Of a DNA stretch of 64,000 nucleotides, positions 17,201-24,930 are shown one piece after another (the first letter of the stretch is position 1; each line of letters begins with the position of its first letter). Location: positions 46,250-110,249 of the forward strand of contig JAFXAZ010000007.1 of assembly GCA_017521985.1 (NCBI GenBank). Direction: 5' to 3'. The stretch comes from Lachnospiraceae bacterium (GTDB lineage: Bacteria; Bacillota; Clostridia; Lachnospirales; Lachnospiraceae). The notes below the pieces were generated by a model. The model worked only from the letters and a program-made list of their open reading frames with translations, did not search any database and was not told the origin of the DNA. The position numbers were made by a program, and so were the translations under genes.

Positions 17201-18060
17201 CCATAGGACCCGCTCTTGGCAGTGCCGCCGGCAGCGGTTACGGTTGCTCCGGTAAATTCAAAATATAAATCAGTAGCATCATTGACCACACTATTTTTTA
17301 TTCCATAGGATATACCATTACTTGCTTCTCCACCGGTGGCATAGAAGGTTCCTTTGTCAAAAACCGATTCATTCCAATTACCACCCTGAACCAAATCCAT
17401 ACCGGCACTGTAAGCACCTTCACCACTTACTGCTCCACCAATAGCATTTACTGTAAAATTACCATCTATATAGAGCATAGTGGTAGATTCTGCGCCTTCA
17501 GATGTATATACTGCTACATTGGTTGAATACTTTGAATTATTCTTTAATCCGTTAGTTACTTTTATACCACTGCTTTGATTGGTTGCCACTCCGCCAATTA
17601 CCGTTAATGCATCAGCCGCATTATTCATACTTCCATCAATAAACAAATTGTTTGTATAATTGGTGTTAATAAAAATTCCATAGCTTTCTGTTGCATTTTC
17701 AGCAGTTATGGTAATCGAATTTTCAGATGCTATTCCATTTATATCGGTACCTAGAATAATATACAACGGATTATTGGCGGCATAATAAATACCGGCATAG
17801 CATCCTGTGTCGTATTCATAGCCGTCACCCTCATACACATAATTATCCAACACAAGAGCCGGACCGATCGAGGTAGCATACAGTGTTGCCTGGCCTCCGT
17901 TACCATCGCTGCTTTTTACAAAGTCGCCGATATTTTTTAACTCTTCTCCACCTACCCATACAGAACCTGACACCGCAGGCGCTGCAGCCTTTACTGTTAT
18001 CGGCATCACTCCCACCAGCATAAGCAAAACCAATCCAATTGCTGCCATCCATTTTTTCAT
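11293..18060 (-). CDS. Giant secreted repeat protein (2255 aa)
   Basis: Signal peptide at 1-26 (MKKWMAAIGLVLLMLVGVMP..., cleavage near VKA-AA). Residues about 30-900 are short Gly/Thr/Ser-rich repeats with recurrent units like SGGTITGTGG and MTGGSITG, the pattern of a right-handed beta-helix. Residues about 915-1800 hold MBG-like beta-sandwich repeats (ALTYNGTEQTQT near 1257, ALTYTGAPLTQT near 1577). About 1810-1900 looks like a carboxypeptidase-regulatory-like domain (GTYTLRISKANH). The C-terminus is a duplicated module of about 170-190 residues starting QIRLIEPWGLK near 1905 and 2098. No LPXTG, membrane anchor or enzyme motif is visible. An adhesin or surface matrix role is inference. Confidence 0.9.
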   Translation of the reverse strand: MKKWMAAIGLVLLMLVGVMPITVKAAAPAVSGSVWVGGEELKNIGDFVKSSDGNGGQATLYATSIGPALVLDNYVYEGDGYEYDTGCYAGIYYAANNPLYIILGTDINGIASENSITITAENATESYGIFINTNYTNNLFIDGSMNNAADALTVIGGVATNQSSGIKVTNGLKNNSKYSTNVAVYTSEGAESTTMLYIDGNFTVNAIGGAVSGEGAYSAGMDLVQGGNWNESVFDKGTFYATGGEASNGISYGIKNSVVNDATDLYFEFTGATVTAAGGTAKSGSYGIVGKEVVITGGTVTANAGNTTGGTETSTSAGISCTILTVSSGTVNATGGKAEGYAFPNSYGINCIGAATFSGGEIAATGGTASYENLTGTQFEANTYGIYAETMTFSGANVTAIGGTCGGHVSGASRSLRYSYGCYGDITMTSGSLTATGGNLLMEDSTTGGRYSYGIYGGITAGGGTINVTGGNTIGGNSYGIYLNKDSTFSGTAVVTASTKTESTDDYRYGIYAKEVYADMAMTISVEGSASVTATVAEAARLGTSGIYVNSGYITFIQTGGTVVASAPTKDDNQAGAYFINANISGGTFDATAKTMAFYAYELNLTGGVITGTANSTLEDTLVVDSTGIQIGALTMTGGSITGQGGKSSTSASYGVRIVSSANVSGGTITGTGGRVSSETLGVMSYGIEAPNLTLSGGTVTGTAGQASSSSIGVYITSSAIISKDAKLMGQGGISDCSNTIGIFGKNMSVADSAIVTGTGGQASAGNSTGISLSGDFAMSEGSSAQVTGNGGEGDSSRGMYFSCSSNSLAGGTLTATGGASYTTESLGIYIYYYDFLMDGTLVTATGATSAVGGDDKLVYSEAMVASTDMNGTNPVTLQSGSHSVSSLTKYKYLKAGTIGQLGVTPGKRDISDAVINLGPTLTYNGSGQTMTVSSVMLGGVDLLANGFVTVTDNIATDVGTYSLKVIAKEESLYTGSATKEFTVKPMSITPVVTVKETSYPYKSTIDPSDVIVKYGETELVLDKDYTIYFSYTSTVGENAGYVEVQSKDGSNYYWNGTVMGTFTVGKVENPVVVTTPVTVIRGGNWVNLNYSNNQAGTTPSYSFDGDALGCTITNGTLTSGDAAGTVTVKVTFPASEQYNEAVRTITVTITDKNTAELSGVSLADADYKYKDETKLAQVYHSEPGSRVKEDIIEYSGTTRSGATYARSTTPPTQAGNYTVHVTYETKDTIYTGSDDFVIRPKDISSLVTVTLGEALTYNGTEQTQTVAKVYDANADYTFDETEYDITGNKQTDASNYYSLDISGKGNFTGTKTVSYTIAKAIPTLGDFEIPPYDATVDYTGAEVILPLPTTNKIGMGDTYIETYVRDAGTYAVTFKVYEGVNYTAATGLVYGTLTVNQIDRPTTITNAEVILGGNEINLDNYVSTEGSPAKAYEIVGEKHGCSISNGVFTSGSEACTVTVQVTLEGNKNYKATVKTFNVTVKAKNTASLTVTQDDVEYDFGKEIWDLSPDFDGQAGTLVSQTMVYEGTLWNGSSYASSETKPTQAGTYTVTVTYESEDTIYTGSTIFKVNPKKITGDITLGDALTYTGAPLTQTIAQVQTGDYTYTEADYDISGNVQTNAGQYILTLTGKGNFTGTMSAYYTIAKAIPQRSDFDIPELIAVDYTGEEITVGLPTSIRDGMGEVYLTGGNGIINAGSHKITFGVHRGQNYEAASGFEYGTLTVNKVAHPMKVTNAIVGIGYKNIDLSTRVTTEFGYSVTFEFVTPEEERLGCQINGATFTSGKELGTVTVRATVSEGTNYLETSKTFTVTVVEEGGVKVWGVITSSGNSNDETTIQLIQDDVVKYEMTKVGNSPTYTFDGVAAGTYTLRISKANHLTHEQEITVASEDVHVETVELKLYKFGQTAQIRLIEPWGLKANVRVHDGVAANIDYSELFDYGVYFIRASDLDVEGATQETLTIENIIRDGDVTHMAKDSGVTVEGNMLTAIYDKKLYTYEFSDSIFVLFYIVPSEGDSRIYAPIRERNMSELINTRKDDSVNFTANERLVFTYMSKLEADILDYRSDFENPSVSPEQNAPTLSENPLSGVIANTGTYSFGHTVQIRLIEPWGLKVNARVYTKGMSSSESIDYAELVDYGVVIVMDNNTSISTPEELLARSDAYVFSKANGEAQVNGTVITAAFTKDIYTYLLNSNVYVMFYIEDAEGYHFGAVKERNVYELMKTRRDDTSGSFTEKEKALFDDMVNLYDAVTIYRADYIN

Positions 18061-18078
18061 CGTCGGTCCCTCCTCTTC

Positions 18079-18387
18079 CTATAATTTGCTCCGCAGCCGC
18101 CTGGCACAGCTGCTGCATACTTCCATATCTCCCATTAAAACCATGCATTTTTTACATACCGGGGCTTCACACAGGCGACAGCCGGTAAAGGCTGTTGCAG
18201 CCTCCAGATAGGCCGCCTCCCTGGCACGGTTATATTCGTTTTGATACAGCCGCTTTACCGCCGTGGATACCTCCGGTTTCATTAAGGTACTTTTCCACAC
18301 CGTGCCGCATATGGTACAGGTTAAGGAAAAGCAAAAGCCGTTTTTATCCGAACAGTCTACAAAATGCTCTTTTATCCGTTGTTTCAT
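18079..18387 (-). CDS. Small zinc-ribbon-like protein
   Basis: 102 residues from the ATG at 18387, which follows AGAGGAAGAGAGA; longer in-frame starts reach 18462 without a comparable site. Three CxxC knuckles are seen: CTICGTVW near residue 24, CRLCEAPVCKKC near 70-81 and CSSCARR near 92. They suggest one or two zinc sites. There is no signal peptide or membrane segment, so it is cytoplasmic. Its stop lies 18 bases before the giant protein start, with GAGGAGGG between, so the two are cotranscribed. Specific function not recognised. Confidence 0.7.
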   Translation of the reverse strand: MKQRIKEHFVDCSDKNGFCFSLTCTICGTVWKSTLMKPEVSTAVKRLYQNEYNRAREAAYLEAATAFTGCRLCEAPVCKKCMVLMGDMEVCSSCARRLRSKL

Positions 18388-18490
18388 TCTCTCTTCCTCT
18401 ACAAGGGAATATATTACCATTTTTTCTATTATCACTTTACCAAAATGTTTTTTTTCACACATCGTACTTTAGTGCATAATTTAAAAAAGG

Positions 18491-18521
18491 GACAAAAAAA
18501 TGCCATCTTCCGATGACATTT
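18491..18521 (-). terminator. Terminator after the response regulator
   Basis: Minus strand: AAATGTCATC pairs with GATGGCATTT (18498-18521, one G-U), loop GGAA, followed by UUUUGU. It closes the 22113-18546 regulator transcript and separates it from the surface protein operon. Confidence 0.8.
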
Positions 18522-18545
18522 TTCATGACTTTGCTTCCCTTACAG

Positions 18546-19172
18546 TTATTTGATATCATTGATCACCAGTCCGCTTTCTCTGACCCGGACCGCCAGCTCC
18601 GTGCGGTTGCGGAAACCAGTTTTTCCTTTCAGGGACTGGATGTGGTCTTTTACTGTCCGCAGGGACATACTCAGCTTTTCAGCTATAGCGGCATCAGTTT
18701 CTCCTGCCACTACTTCTCTTAATACCTCCAGCTCCCGGTGGGAAAAATCCTTGCTCACCGCAGCGCCAAGCTTCAGAATCGGTGTCTTGTCAGGATACAC
18801 CTGCTCGCCCTCCATGGTGCGATCCATAACCACCAGAATTTCTTCTGCGGAAGCACTTTTATACCAGAAGCTGTCCACACCGACAGCCTTTGCCCGGTCA
18901 ATAAAGGTATACTCCGGCTGGCTGGTAATAATAATAATTTTTATCCCCGGAAACATCTGTTTCATACGCTCTGCTGCCTCTAAGCCGCTGGCATTCATGG
19001 CTGTACACACATCCATCAGAATCAGGTCAATCTGGTTGGTACGGCAGCAAAACTCTGTCAGTGCCGCACTTTCCACCGATTGTACCAGGGTATATTTCTC
19101 GCTTTTGTTTATGTATATTTCCATGAGCTGACGAGCCATTGGGTCATCTTCCACTAACAATACATGTGTCAT
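18546..19172 (-). CDS. LuxR/NarL-family response regulator
   Basis: 208 residues from the ATG at 19172, which overlaps the kinase stop as ATGA. Receiver domain at about 1-120 has VEDD, the phosphoacceptor ILMDV, TSQ and the switch lysine FWYKSAS. The C-terminal LuxR helix-turn-helix (about 140-205) has FSHRELEVLREVVAG and MSLRTVKDHIQSLKGKTG. Translational coupling to the sensor kinase makes them a two-component pair. The divergence from other operons is nil, but the next genes downstream are the surface protein and peptide operon, a plausible target. Confidence 0.92.
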   Translation of the reverse strand: MTHVLLVEDDPMARQLMEIYINKSEKYTLVQSVESAALTEFCCRTNQIDLILMDVCTAMNASGLEAAERMKQMFPGIKIIIITSQPEYTFIDRAKAVGVDSFWYKSASAEEILVVMDRTMEGEQVYPDKTPILKLGAAVSKDFSHRELEVLREVVAGETDAAIAEKLSMSLRTVKDHIQSLKGKTGFRNRTELAVRVRESGLVINDIK

Positions 19173-20452
19173 TTGTCCTCTTCCCTTTCTTTTACCAGTT
19201 CTATGATAAGCCTGTATTCCGGCTGCCATTCCACTGTCATAAAACCGCCTGTGCTTTCTATTTTTCTGCGCAGAGAACACAGACCTCCGCCTTCTGTAAT
19301 CTCTTGTTTCGGAGTGGTTCCGTCATTGGTAAATATAATATGCGAACAGTTTTCCTGTTCTTTTACCGTAATCCGAAGCGTTTTCGCACCGGCATGCCGC
19401 ACCGCATTGGTCATGGCCTCAATAGCCGCCACACAGAAAAGCTTTTTCGCGGTTTTCTGCTCCGGCACCGATCCGTCGATTTTTATGGTTATGCCGGAAG
19501 CTCCGGCAACACGCATCAGCATCTCAAAGGATGGTTCCTCGCTCTGCAGCTCTGCTTCCATCCGCAGACCGGAAATATTCTGCTTCCACAGGTCTACCGG
19601 CGGTTTCTGGCTGCTGTCCTGCTCCGCCAGGTAACGTCTGGTTGCCAGTAATGCCTGTCCCAGTTCGCTGTGAATACGGGCTTTGGTTTCCAGACGTTCT
19701 CTGGAACGGGTCAATTCCTCTACATTTTCTCTGTATTTTCTAAGACGTAAATTTAACGCCGCCAGATCGATATTTTTCTCCTTCAGCTCCTCTGTTAATG
19801 TGTGAAGCCGGGTGGTATCCGCAGCAGTAATCTGAATCAGTCCGTCCAGTACATCTTTGGTAAAGGTCCAGACACTGCCATCCGGCAGAAGAAATCTCGG
19901 GTAGCTGCCCCAGGTAAGACGTACTACTCCATCCTGTACCTCGCCACCGCTGACTGTATTCCAGAAGCTGTTAGCGTTTTGCAGGGACTGTCCGGTAATT
20001 TTATAACAAAGCCGATTCATACGGTGATTCATCAGGATAATTCTTCCCTCTTCATAAGCCACGCAAAGTCCGGTGGTCAGATGGTCCAGACTTTCATGAA
20101 TAGAGAATCCGGTAATGGATTTTTTACTGTAATTCCAGTCTTTTACCCCATGGTAGAAGAAATAACCTGCAGAAGCCAGGGCAAGCAGTACCGCATACAC
20201 TACCGGTTTTTCACAGAACCAGGTACTAAGCGGTTCTGCTGCCATTTCATATTTGATGATCCGCACATCCGCAGCATATAAAATCATGCAGATTCCATTG
20301 GCGATACAGCAAAGAACAACCAACAGGTTTTCTATGATGGACCTCTTTCTTGTCCGGGTGTGCAGCAAACAGACTCCGGCACAGGTTACCAGAAATAGCG
20401 TCAGCATAAGGGCAATCCGAACTAACGTAGCCAGTTCATAGTAGTTTTTCAA
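19169..20452 (-). CDS. Sensor histidine kinase (NarX/LiaS-like dimerisation)
   Basis: 427 residues. Three hydrophobic segments lie at about 10-30, 40-62 and 82-100, followed by a PAS-like region (about 115-215), a coiled coil (220-260), and a HisKA_3-like helix with RIHSELGQALLATRRYL, where His is the likely phosphoacceptor. The ATPase end has the N-box EAMTNAVRHAGA at about 345 and GGGLCSLRRKIES. The extracellular parts are very short, so the signal is probably membrane-derived or comes from a partner. Stop and start codons overlap with the regulator gene downstream, and with the 7TM gene upstream. Confidence 0.9.
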   Translation of the reverse strand: MKNYYELATLVRIALMLTLFLVTCAGVCLLHTRTRKRSIIENLLVVLCCIANGICMILYAADVRIIKYEMAAEPLSTWFCEKPVVYAVLLALASAGYFFYHGVKDWNYSKKSITGFSIHESLDHLTTGLCVAYEEGRIILMNHRMNRLCYKITGQSLQNANSFWNTVSGGEVQDGVVRLTWGSYPRFLLPDGSVWTFTKDVLDGLIQITAADTTRLHTLTEELKEKNIDLAALNLRLRKYRENVEELTRSRERLETKARIHSELGQALLATRRYLAEQDSSQKPPVDLWKQNISGLRMEAELQSEEPSFEMLMRVAGASGITIKIDGSVPEQKTAKKLFCVAAIEAMTNAVRHAGAKTLRITVKEQENCSHIIFTNDGTTPKQEITEGGGLCSLRRKIESTGGFMTVEWQPEYRLIIELVKEREEDK

Positions 20453-22113
20453 ACTTCTGCACCCCCTTTCGGAACGGTATAGCTGATTATGGCATCCTCC
20501 TCCTGAATTTCATAGGAAAAGCAGCCAAAAGGCACGCTGATATTTGCCAGAGAATTCTGGGCAATCTCTTCTTCACACCCCACCTGAAGCTTTATGGTAA
20601 TCTGCCCGTCCCGGCAACGCAGACGTATCATCATAGCTGTCACATTGTCTAAGAGACTCTCCACCAGGTTTTCATACAAATCATAAACCGCAATGATATG
20701 TGTCGGCAGTAATTCTCCTGCACACTCGCACTCAAAAGAGGTAAATACCTTTGCCAGTCGAAGGTTATCCAGGGACTCCCGGATGCAATATTCCAGCTCC
20801 CGAGCGTTGATCCGTTGATTTTCTTCCCATAGCAACAGCAGATTTCCGCGGCGTTTTATATACGAACCAATCACGCAAACCTTTGCCATCAGCTTTTCTT
20901 CATTCTCCGGCTCACTGCCTATGCGCTTTAAGATTCTCTCTACCTTTACCAGCTGCGGTGCAACCTCCTTGGAAATGCGATCATAAAGGCGGTTTTGCTC
21001 GTCTGCTTTTGCCTGATTCTCTTTCAGTTCCAGTTCCGCTTGCAAAAGATGATTGCTTTGATTTAGCTGTTCTCTGGTATCCCGCAATCGTTCCATTAGT
21101 TCATTTATCTGGGTAACATCATCCTGCCAGAGCACATGCCCCGCCGTAATCGGCTTGGAATGCAACAAAGTGTTTCCCATGTTTACGGTGTCGGTTTCTG
21201 CCTGCTTCATCTGTTCCACAGTCAGCGGGACAGCCACTGCAGACATAATGCGTGGCTGATAATCTTCGTCTACAATCTGGGCCGCCACCGTGGAGATCCG
21301 GAAAATTTCGTCATAGTTCGTATTGGATGGAATCAGTCCGCTTTGAATGGCACTCTCCAGCAGCAGGGAAATAATCAGGCAATCCACCACGGTTAAGTCA
21401 CAGCTTCGGAAGATCCCCAGGCAATACAGCGTCCAGAAAAGCACTGCTCCTAACATAATAAATAATGGCAGCTTCTGCATGGTTTTACTGCCGGGAACAC
21501 GACTCTTTTTTAAAAGCATCACCACAAAATATAGGCCGCCCACCACAAACCAAGCCATTGCAGCAAAATAAATTACACGGTATTTGTAAATACTGTCAAA
21601 CCATTCGATTCCTTCCGGAAAGGAAAACGCCAGCTGATGCAGGTCATTGGTAAAGATACCGGCCAGTATCAGAACAGCGGGAATATACAAATAATACATT
21701 TTCTTTGGTATCCGATAATCTTCCGGTTTTCCAATGTGATTAATGATAAATACGCCCAGAAGCGGTATCAGAATCATCGGAATATAATAGCTGTACCAGA
21801 TGTATCTTCCCAGGAAATATAACCGGCTGGAAATAAATTCATATTTAATCGCTTTTGCCGTCAGCCAAAAGGCCATCAGCAGTCCGTTGGCGATCATGTA
21901 CTGTCTTACCTGTTTATTCAGGATACGCCGGTAAAGAGATGTACACCACATGATAATTAAAGAAATATGTATCAGATTCCGGATTGACAGAAACAATACC
22001 TGCACCACCGCATCCTCCACCATATTATCAAACTTGTCCATCATCCATGCAATCATAATCAGTATTGCCATTAAAAATGCACTTTTTACTGTTGTTATTT
22101 TGATTTTTAGCAT
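20449..22113 (-). CDS. 7TM kinase-like membrane protein, probably non-catalytic
   Basis: 554 residues from the ATG at 22113 (GGGAGATGTATT upstream). About seven membrane helices occupy residues 10-270, like the 7TM histidine-kinase N-terminal region. A coiled coil covers about 335-390 and a GHKL-like C-terminal end follows. In the place of the phosphoacceptor helix there is DRISKEVAPQLVKVERIL without a His, and the N-box (YENLVESLLDNVTAM) is weak. I infer a sensor that feeds the adjacent kinase instead of phosphorylating by itself. Its end overlaps the next gene by 4 bases. Confidence 0.75.
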   Translation of the reverse strand: MLKIKITTVKSAFLMAILIMIAWMMDKFDNMVEDAVVQVLFLSIRNLIHISLIIMWCTSLYRRILNKQVRQYMIANGLLMAFWLTAKAIKYEFISSRLYFLGRYIWYSYYIPMILIPLLGVFIINHIGKPEDYRIPKKMYYLYIPAVLILAGIFTNDLHQLAFSFPEGIEWFDSIYKYRVIYFAAMAWFVVGGLYFVVMLLKKSRVPGSKTMQKLPLFIMLGAVLFWTLYCLGIFRSCDLTVVDCLIISLLLESAIQSGLIPSNTNYDEIFRISTVAAQIVDEDYQPRIMSAVAVPLTVEQMKQAETDTVNMGNTLLHSKPITAGHVLWQDDVTQINELMERLRDTREQLNQSNHLLQAELELKENQAKADEQNRLYDRISKEVAPQLVKVERILKRIGSEPENEEKLMAKVCVIGSYIKRRGNLLLLWEENQRINARELEYCIRESLDNLRLAKVFTSFECECAGELLPTHIIAVYDLYENLVESLLDNVTAMMIRLRCRDGQITIKLQVGCEEEIAQNSLANISVPFGCFSYEIQEEDAIISYTVPKGGAEV

Positions 22114-22149
22114 AATACATCTCCCTATCACTGCTTGTACTTTACCGGA

Positions 22150-22407
22150 CTATTCTTCCGCCTTTTTCAGATCCAGCATCAGCTTTGCCAATGCCTGCTC
22201 CTTGAGCGCTTCCTTACTGTTCTGAGTAACCAAAAACGGAAGGCCTTCTACATTGATTGACTGTTGAATGAATATATTGAAAGCATCCGTCAGTGTCATT
22301 CCGGTTCTTGCGTAGATTTCTTCAACTGTCTTTTTTATTTCAGAATTGATTCTTACCTGAAAAGTTGTATCCTTAGGTGCCATTGCTACACTTAAATTTC
22401 CTGCCAT
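22150..22407 (-). CDS. RelB/DinJ family antitoxin, C-terminally short
   Basis: 85 residues. The N-terminal half has the ribbon-helix-helix pattern of RelB/DinJ: TTFQVRINSEIKKTVEEIY, GMTLTDAFNIFIQQS, then GLPFLVTQNSKEAL. Translation stops at AEE, whereas the related fragment at 3991-4131 continues about 20 residues further with the typical EGWIDADD tail. That tail normally contacts the toxin. No RelE/YafQ-like toxin gene is beside it; the next gene is the 7TM protein 36 bases on. It may be an orphan that still represses its own or the kinase operon promoter. AGGAGG upstream sets the start. Confidence 0.8.
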   Translation of the reverse strand: MAGNLSVAMAPKDTTFQVRINSEIKKTVEEIYARTGMTLTDAFNIFIQQSINVEGLPFLVTQNSKEALKEQALAKLMLDLKKAEE

Positions 22408-22530
22408 TTTGTTCCTCCTGACTGTTCTTTTCCAAAACTGTTTATATCTTCTCTTACACTTACTATAATACTCTTTTTTCTTCGTGTCAATACATTGTAA
22501 TTACGCGCAATAATTATTTTACTTAAATTA

Positions 22531-22566
22531 ACAAAAGCGATACACCATTCTCTGGCATACCGCTTC
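22531..22566 (-). terminator. Terminator after the HtrA gene
   Basis: Minus strand: AAGCGGTATGCCA pairs with TGGTGTATCGCTT over 13 positions (three G-U pairs), loop GAGAA, then UUUGUU. It lies right after the htrA stop at 22579. Confidence 0.8.
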
Positions 22567-22578
22567 TTTTCCTATTAT

Positions 22579-24099
22579 TTACTCTTTCGGTCTTTCCCCC
22601 AGTGTCACTTCTAACGTCACACTCACGTATTCGCTGCCTTCTGCACGCATTACGGTAACCTCCACAGTGGTACCTGCTGCGTAGTACTGGAGTGCTTCCT
22701 GTAAGTCCGCATAACTTTTAATCTGGAAGGTATCAAGCTGTACGATAATATCTCTCACTTTCATTCCGGCCTGCTTTGCGGCACTGTCTTCCATCAGCTC
22801 GCCAATGAAAACGCCCTGTGGCATGCCATACATCTGAGAGATGCTTGCGGTAACTTCCTGGATACCTACACCAAGGTAGCCACGTTTAGACTCTTCTACT
22901 TTTATCTTGGTGGCCTGCAAAGACAAATCACTGATAATCGGTTCTGCTGCACTGATTGGGATTGCAAAGCCCATTCCCTCGATAGTAGAACCACCAATCT
23001 TACTGGAATTGATACCAATTACCTGCCCCTGCAGATTTAAAAGTGCACCACCGGAGTTACCCGGATTAATTGCAGCATCTGTCTGAATAAAGCTTCCGGT
23101 TGTACCATCTTCCATATTGATTTCTCTGTCAATCGCAGAAACATAACCGCCTGTAACACTCTGTCCGTAACCAAGGGCATTACCAATGGCAATTACAGGC
23201 TGTCCTAATTTTAACTCTTCACTGTTTCCAAGGCTTGCTACTGCAATAGTCGCTTTTGTTTCAGGCGTTAATTCTTCCAACACCACAGAAACTACCGCAA
23301 GATCCATCTTAGGGTCTGTACCCTTAATATATGCATTGGCTGTAGAGCCATCAATAAAGGTAATTTCAATGGCATCACTGCCGCTGACTACATGGTAATT
23401 GGTTGCAATTAAAAGCTCCGTTTCATTCTCACCGATAATAATACCGCTGCCGCTGCTTGCTCCCTGCTGGGTGTAACTCTGACCCCAGAAGCTGTTAATG
23501 GTCTCCGTGTAGTTATTGATAACAGAAACCATAGCCGGCATTACTTTTTCCACCATATCGGAAACATCATATACGATGCCCGCTACAGACTGAGGTGGTG
23601 TCACAGGCTCCACTTTCTCGATTTCCGGCTCTTTCTGAACCACGACTTCGCTCTCTTCACTCGGGAAAGATACCGCTTCCTCTTCTTTATCAAATTTATC
23701 TATCAGCTGATTTACACCCACAAAGGCACATGCTGCACTGCCGCCTAATACAATGCCGCAAAGAAGCAATATCAAAATACGCTTGCCCCAGCCCATTTTC
23801 TTGCGTGGCTGAATATCCTTAGCATTGTATGCAGGTGCGCTTCCACTGAAAGCCCCCAAAGCAGCCTCGTGTGCTTCCTGTTGCGTTTCCACTTCCGTCA
23901 TGCCTTCCGTCACTTCCGGAGCTTCTACCATTACAAACCCGGTTGAAACTACTTCCTCATTAGCAGTCTGCTTTGGTTGTACCCCCATCTCCTCTGTGAC
24001 TTCTTCAACAGCTTCCGTAATAATCTCTTCTTTCTGCACTGTATTTGTTATATCTTCACTATCCTTCAAAAAAGAATTCAAATTGTCGTTTTCGTACAT
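22579..24099 (-). CDS. HtrA/DegP-like membrane serine protease
   Basis: 506 residues. A long acidic cytoplasmic N-terminus (1-100) precedes one membrane helix (about 105-130, RILILLLCGIVLGGSAACAF). The trypsin-like domain outside has the triad His in ATNYHVV, Asp in DPKMDLAVV and Ser in NPGNSGGALLN. A PDZ domain (about 400-500) starts RGYLGVGIQEV. It is a surface quality-control protease of the S1C family. The size and layout match Firmicutes HtrA. A terminator follows; it stands alone. Confidence 0.95.
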   Translation of the reverse strand: MYENDNLNSFLKDSEDITNTVQKEEIITEAVEEVTEEMGVQPKQTANEEVVSTGFVMVEAPEVTEGMTEVETQQEAHEAALGAFSGSAPAYNAKDIQPRKKMGWGKRILILLLCGIVLGGSAACAFVGVNQLIDKFDKEEEAVSFPSEESEVVVQKEPEIEKVEPVTPPQSVAGIVYDVSDMVEKVMPAMVSVINNYTETINSFWGQSYTQQGASSGSGIIIGENETELLIATNYHVVSGSDAIEITFIDGSTANAYIKGTDPKMDLAVVSVVLEELTPETKATIAVASLGNSEELKLGQPVIAIGNALGYGQSVTGGYVSAIDREINMEDGTTGSFIQTDAAINPGNSGGALLNLQGQVIGINSSKIGGSTIEGMGFAIPISAAEPIISDLSLQATKIKVEESKRGYLGVGIQEVTASISQMYGMPQGVFIGELMEDSAAKQAGMKVRDIIVQLDTFQIKSYADLQEALQYYAAGTTVEVTVMRAEGSEYVSVTLEVTLGERPKE

Positions 24100-24186
24100 C
24101 TTCGTACCTCCCTATCGTGATAGACTAATCATAACTGGAATTTGTGTTTAAAATGTGACGAATTTCTATACATTTTATGAAAAAAC

Positions 24187-24903
24187 CTAACAATTAAAAT
24201 TTTTCATAAAACTTTCAGCCACGGTTAAGTCTTCCGGTGTTGTTATTTTAATATTCTCATAACTGCCCTCTACCAGCTTTACCCGACTACCCGTCAGAAG
24301 TTCTACTACCATGGCATCATCGGTAATGGCAACACCTTTTGCTAATAAGTTTTCTTCTTCTAAAATCAATTTATTATAAGCAGGCATAATTACTGAATAT
24401 AAAAAACACTGCGGTGTCTGCACCTGCCACACCAAAGAACGCTTCGGTGTATTTACTGCAAACCCTTGCTCATCGACAATCTTAATGGTATCCTTCACCG
24501 GCATACCTACCACACCGGAACCATATTGCAATACACTTTTGCCGGCACGAATTAAAATCTCTTCGCTAATAAAAGGTCTTGCACCGTCATGAATATAGAT
24601 ACAATCTTCCTCGGACGCATCTGCCGCTACAAGCCCCTGATACACAGAATGATAACGCTCTTTGCCGCCTGCCACAACCTGGCGGACTTTGGATAAACCA
24701 TATTTCTCTACGATTTCTTCCTTGCAAAAGGTAATATCATCGGCACCTGTTACCAAAATAATATCATCTATAAAACTGTCTTCAAACTGCTTTAATGCAT
24801 AATAAAGAATGGGTTTGTCCTGTAACAGCAAATACTGCTTTGCTACGGCACTGTTCATACGTTTACCACGTCCTGCTGCCAACACAATTGCTATATGTTT
24901 CAT
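24187..24903 (-). CDS. ispD: 2-C-methyl-D-erythritol 4-phosphate cytidylyltransferase
   Basis: 238 residues from the ATG at 24903 (GAGGAAG upstream; an upstream TTG at 24924 is less likely). It has the CTP-binding N-terminus IAIVLAAGRGKRM, KQYLLLQDKPILYY, VAGGKERYHSV, YIHDGARPF and the later VWQVQTPQCF. It activates MEP with CTP in non-mevalonate isoprenoid synthesis. It is placed last in the cluster after tsaD. Confidence 0.95.
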   Translation of the reverse strand: MKHIAIVLAAGRGKRMNSAVAKQYLLLQDKPILYYALKQFEDSFIDDIILVTGADDITFCKEEIVEKYGLSKVRQVVAGGKERYHSVYQGLVAADASEEDCIYIHDGARPFISEEILIRAGKSVLQYGSGVVGMPVKDTIKIVDEQGFAVNTPKRSLVWQVQTPQCFLYSVIMPAYNKLILEEENLLAKGVAITDDAMVVELLTGSRVKLVEGSYENIKITTPEDLTVAESFMKNFNC

Positions 24904-24930
24904 ACACTTCCTCACTTTTTTCAAGCGGTT

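Noticed and set aside
12346-17268. Several long plus-strand ORFs inside the giant protein gene
   Set aside because: They lie antisense to a continuous 2255-codon gene with signal peptide and repeats, have low-complexity composition and no ribosome binding sites.
15500-17300. Possible CRISPR array from regularly spaced repeats
   Set aside because: The repeats are degenerate, in-frame codon repeats of a beta-helix protein; there are no identical repeat units with unique spacers and no cas genes.
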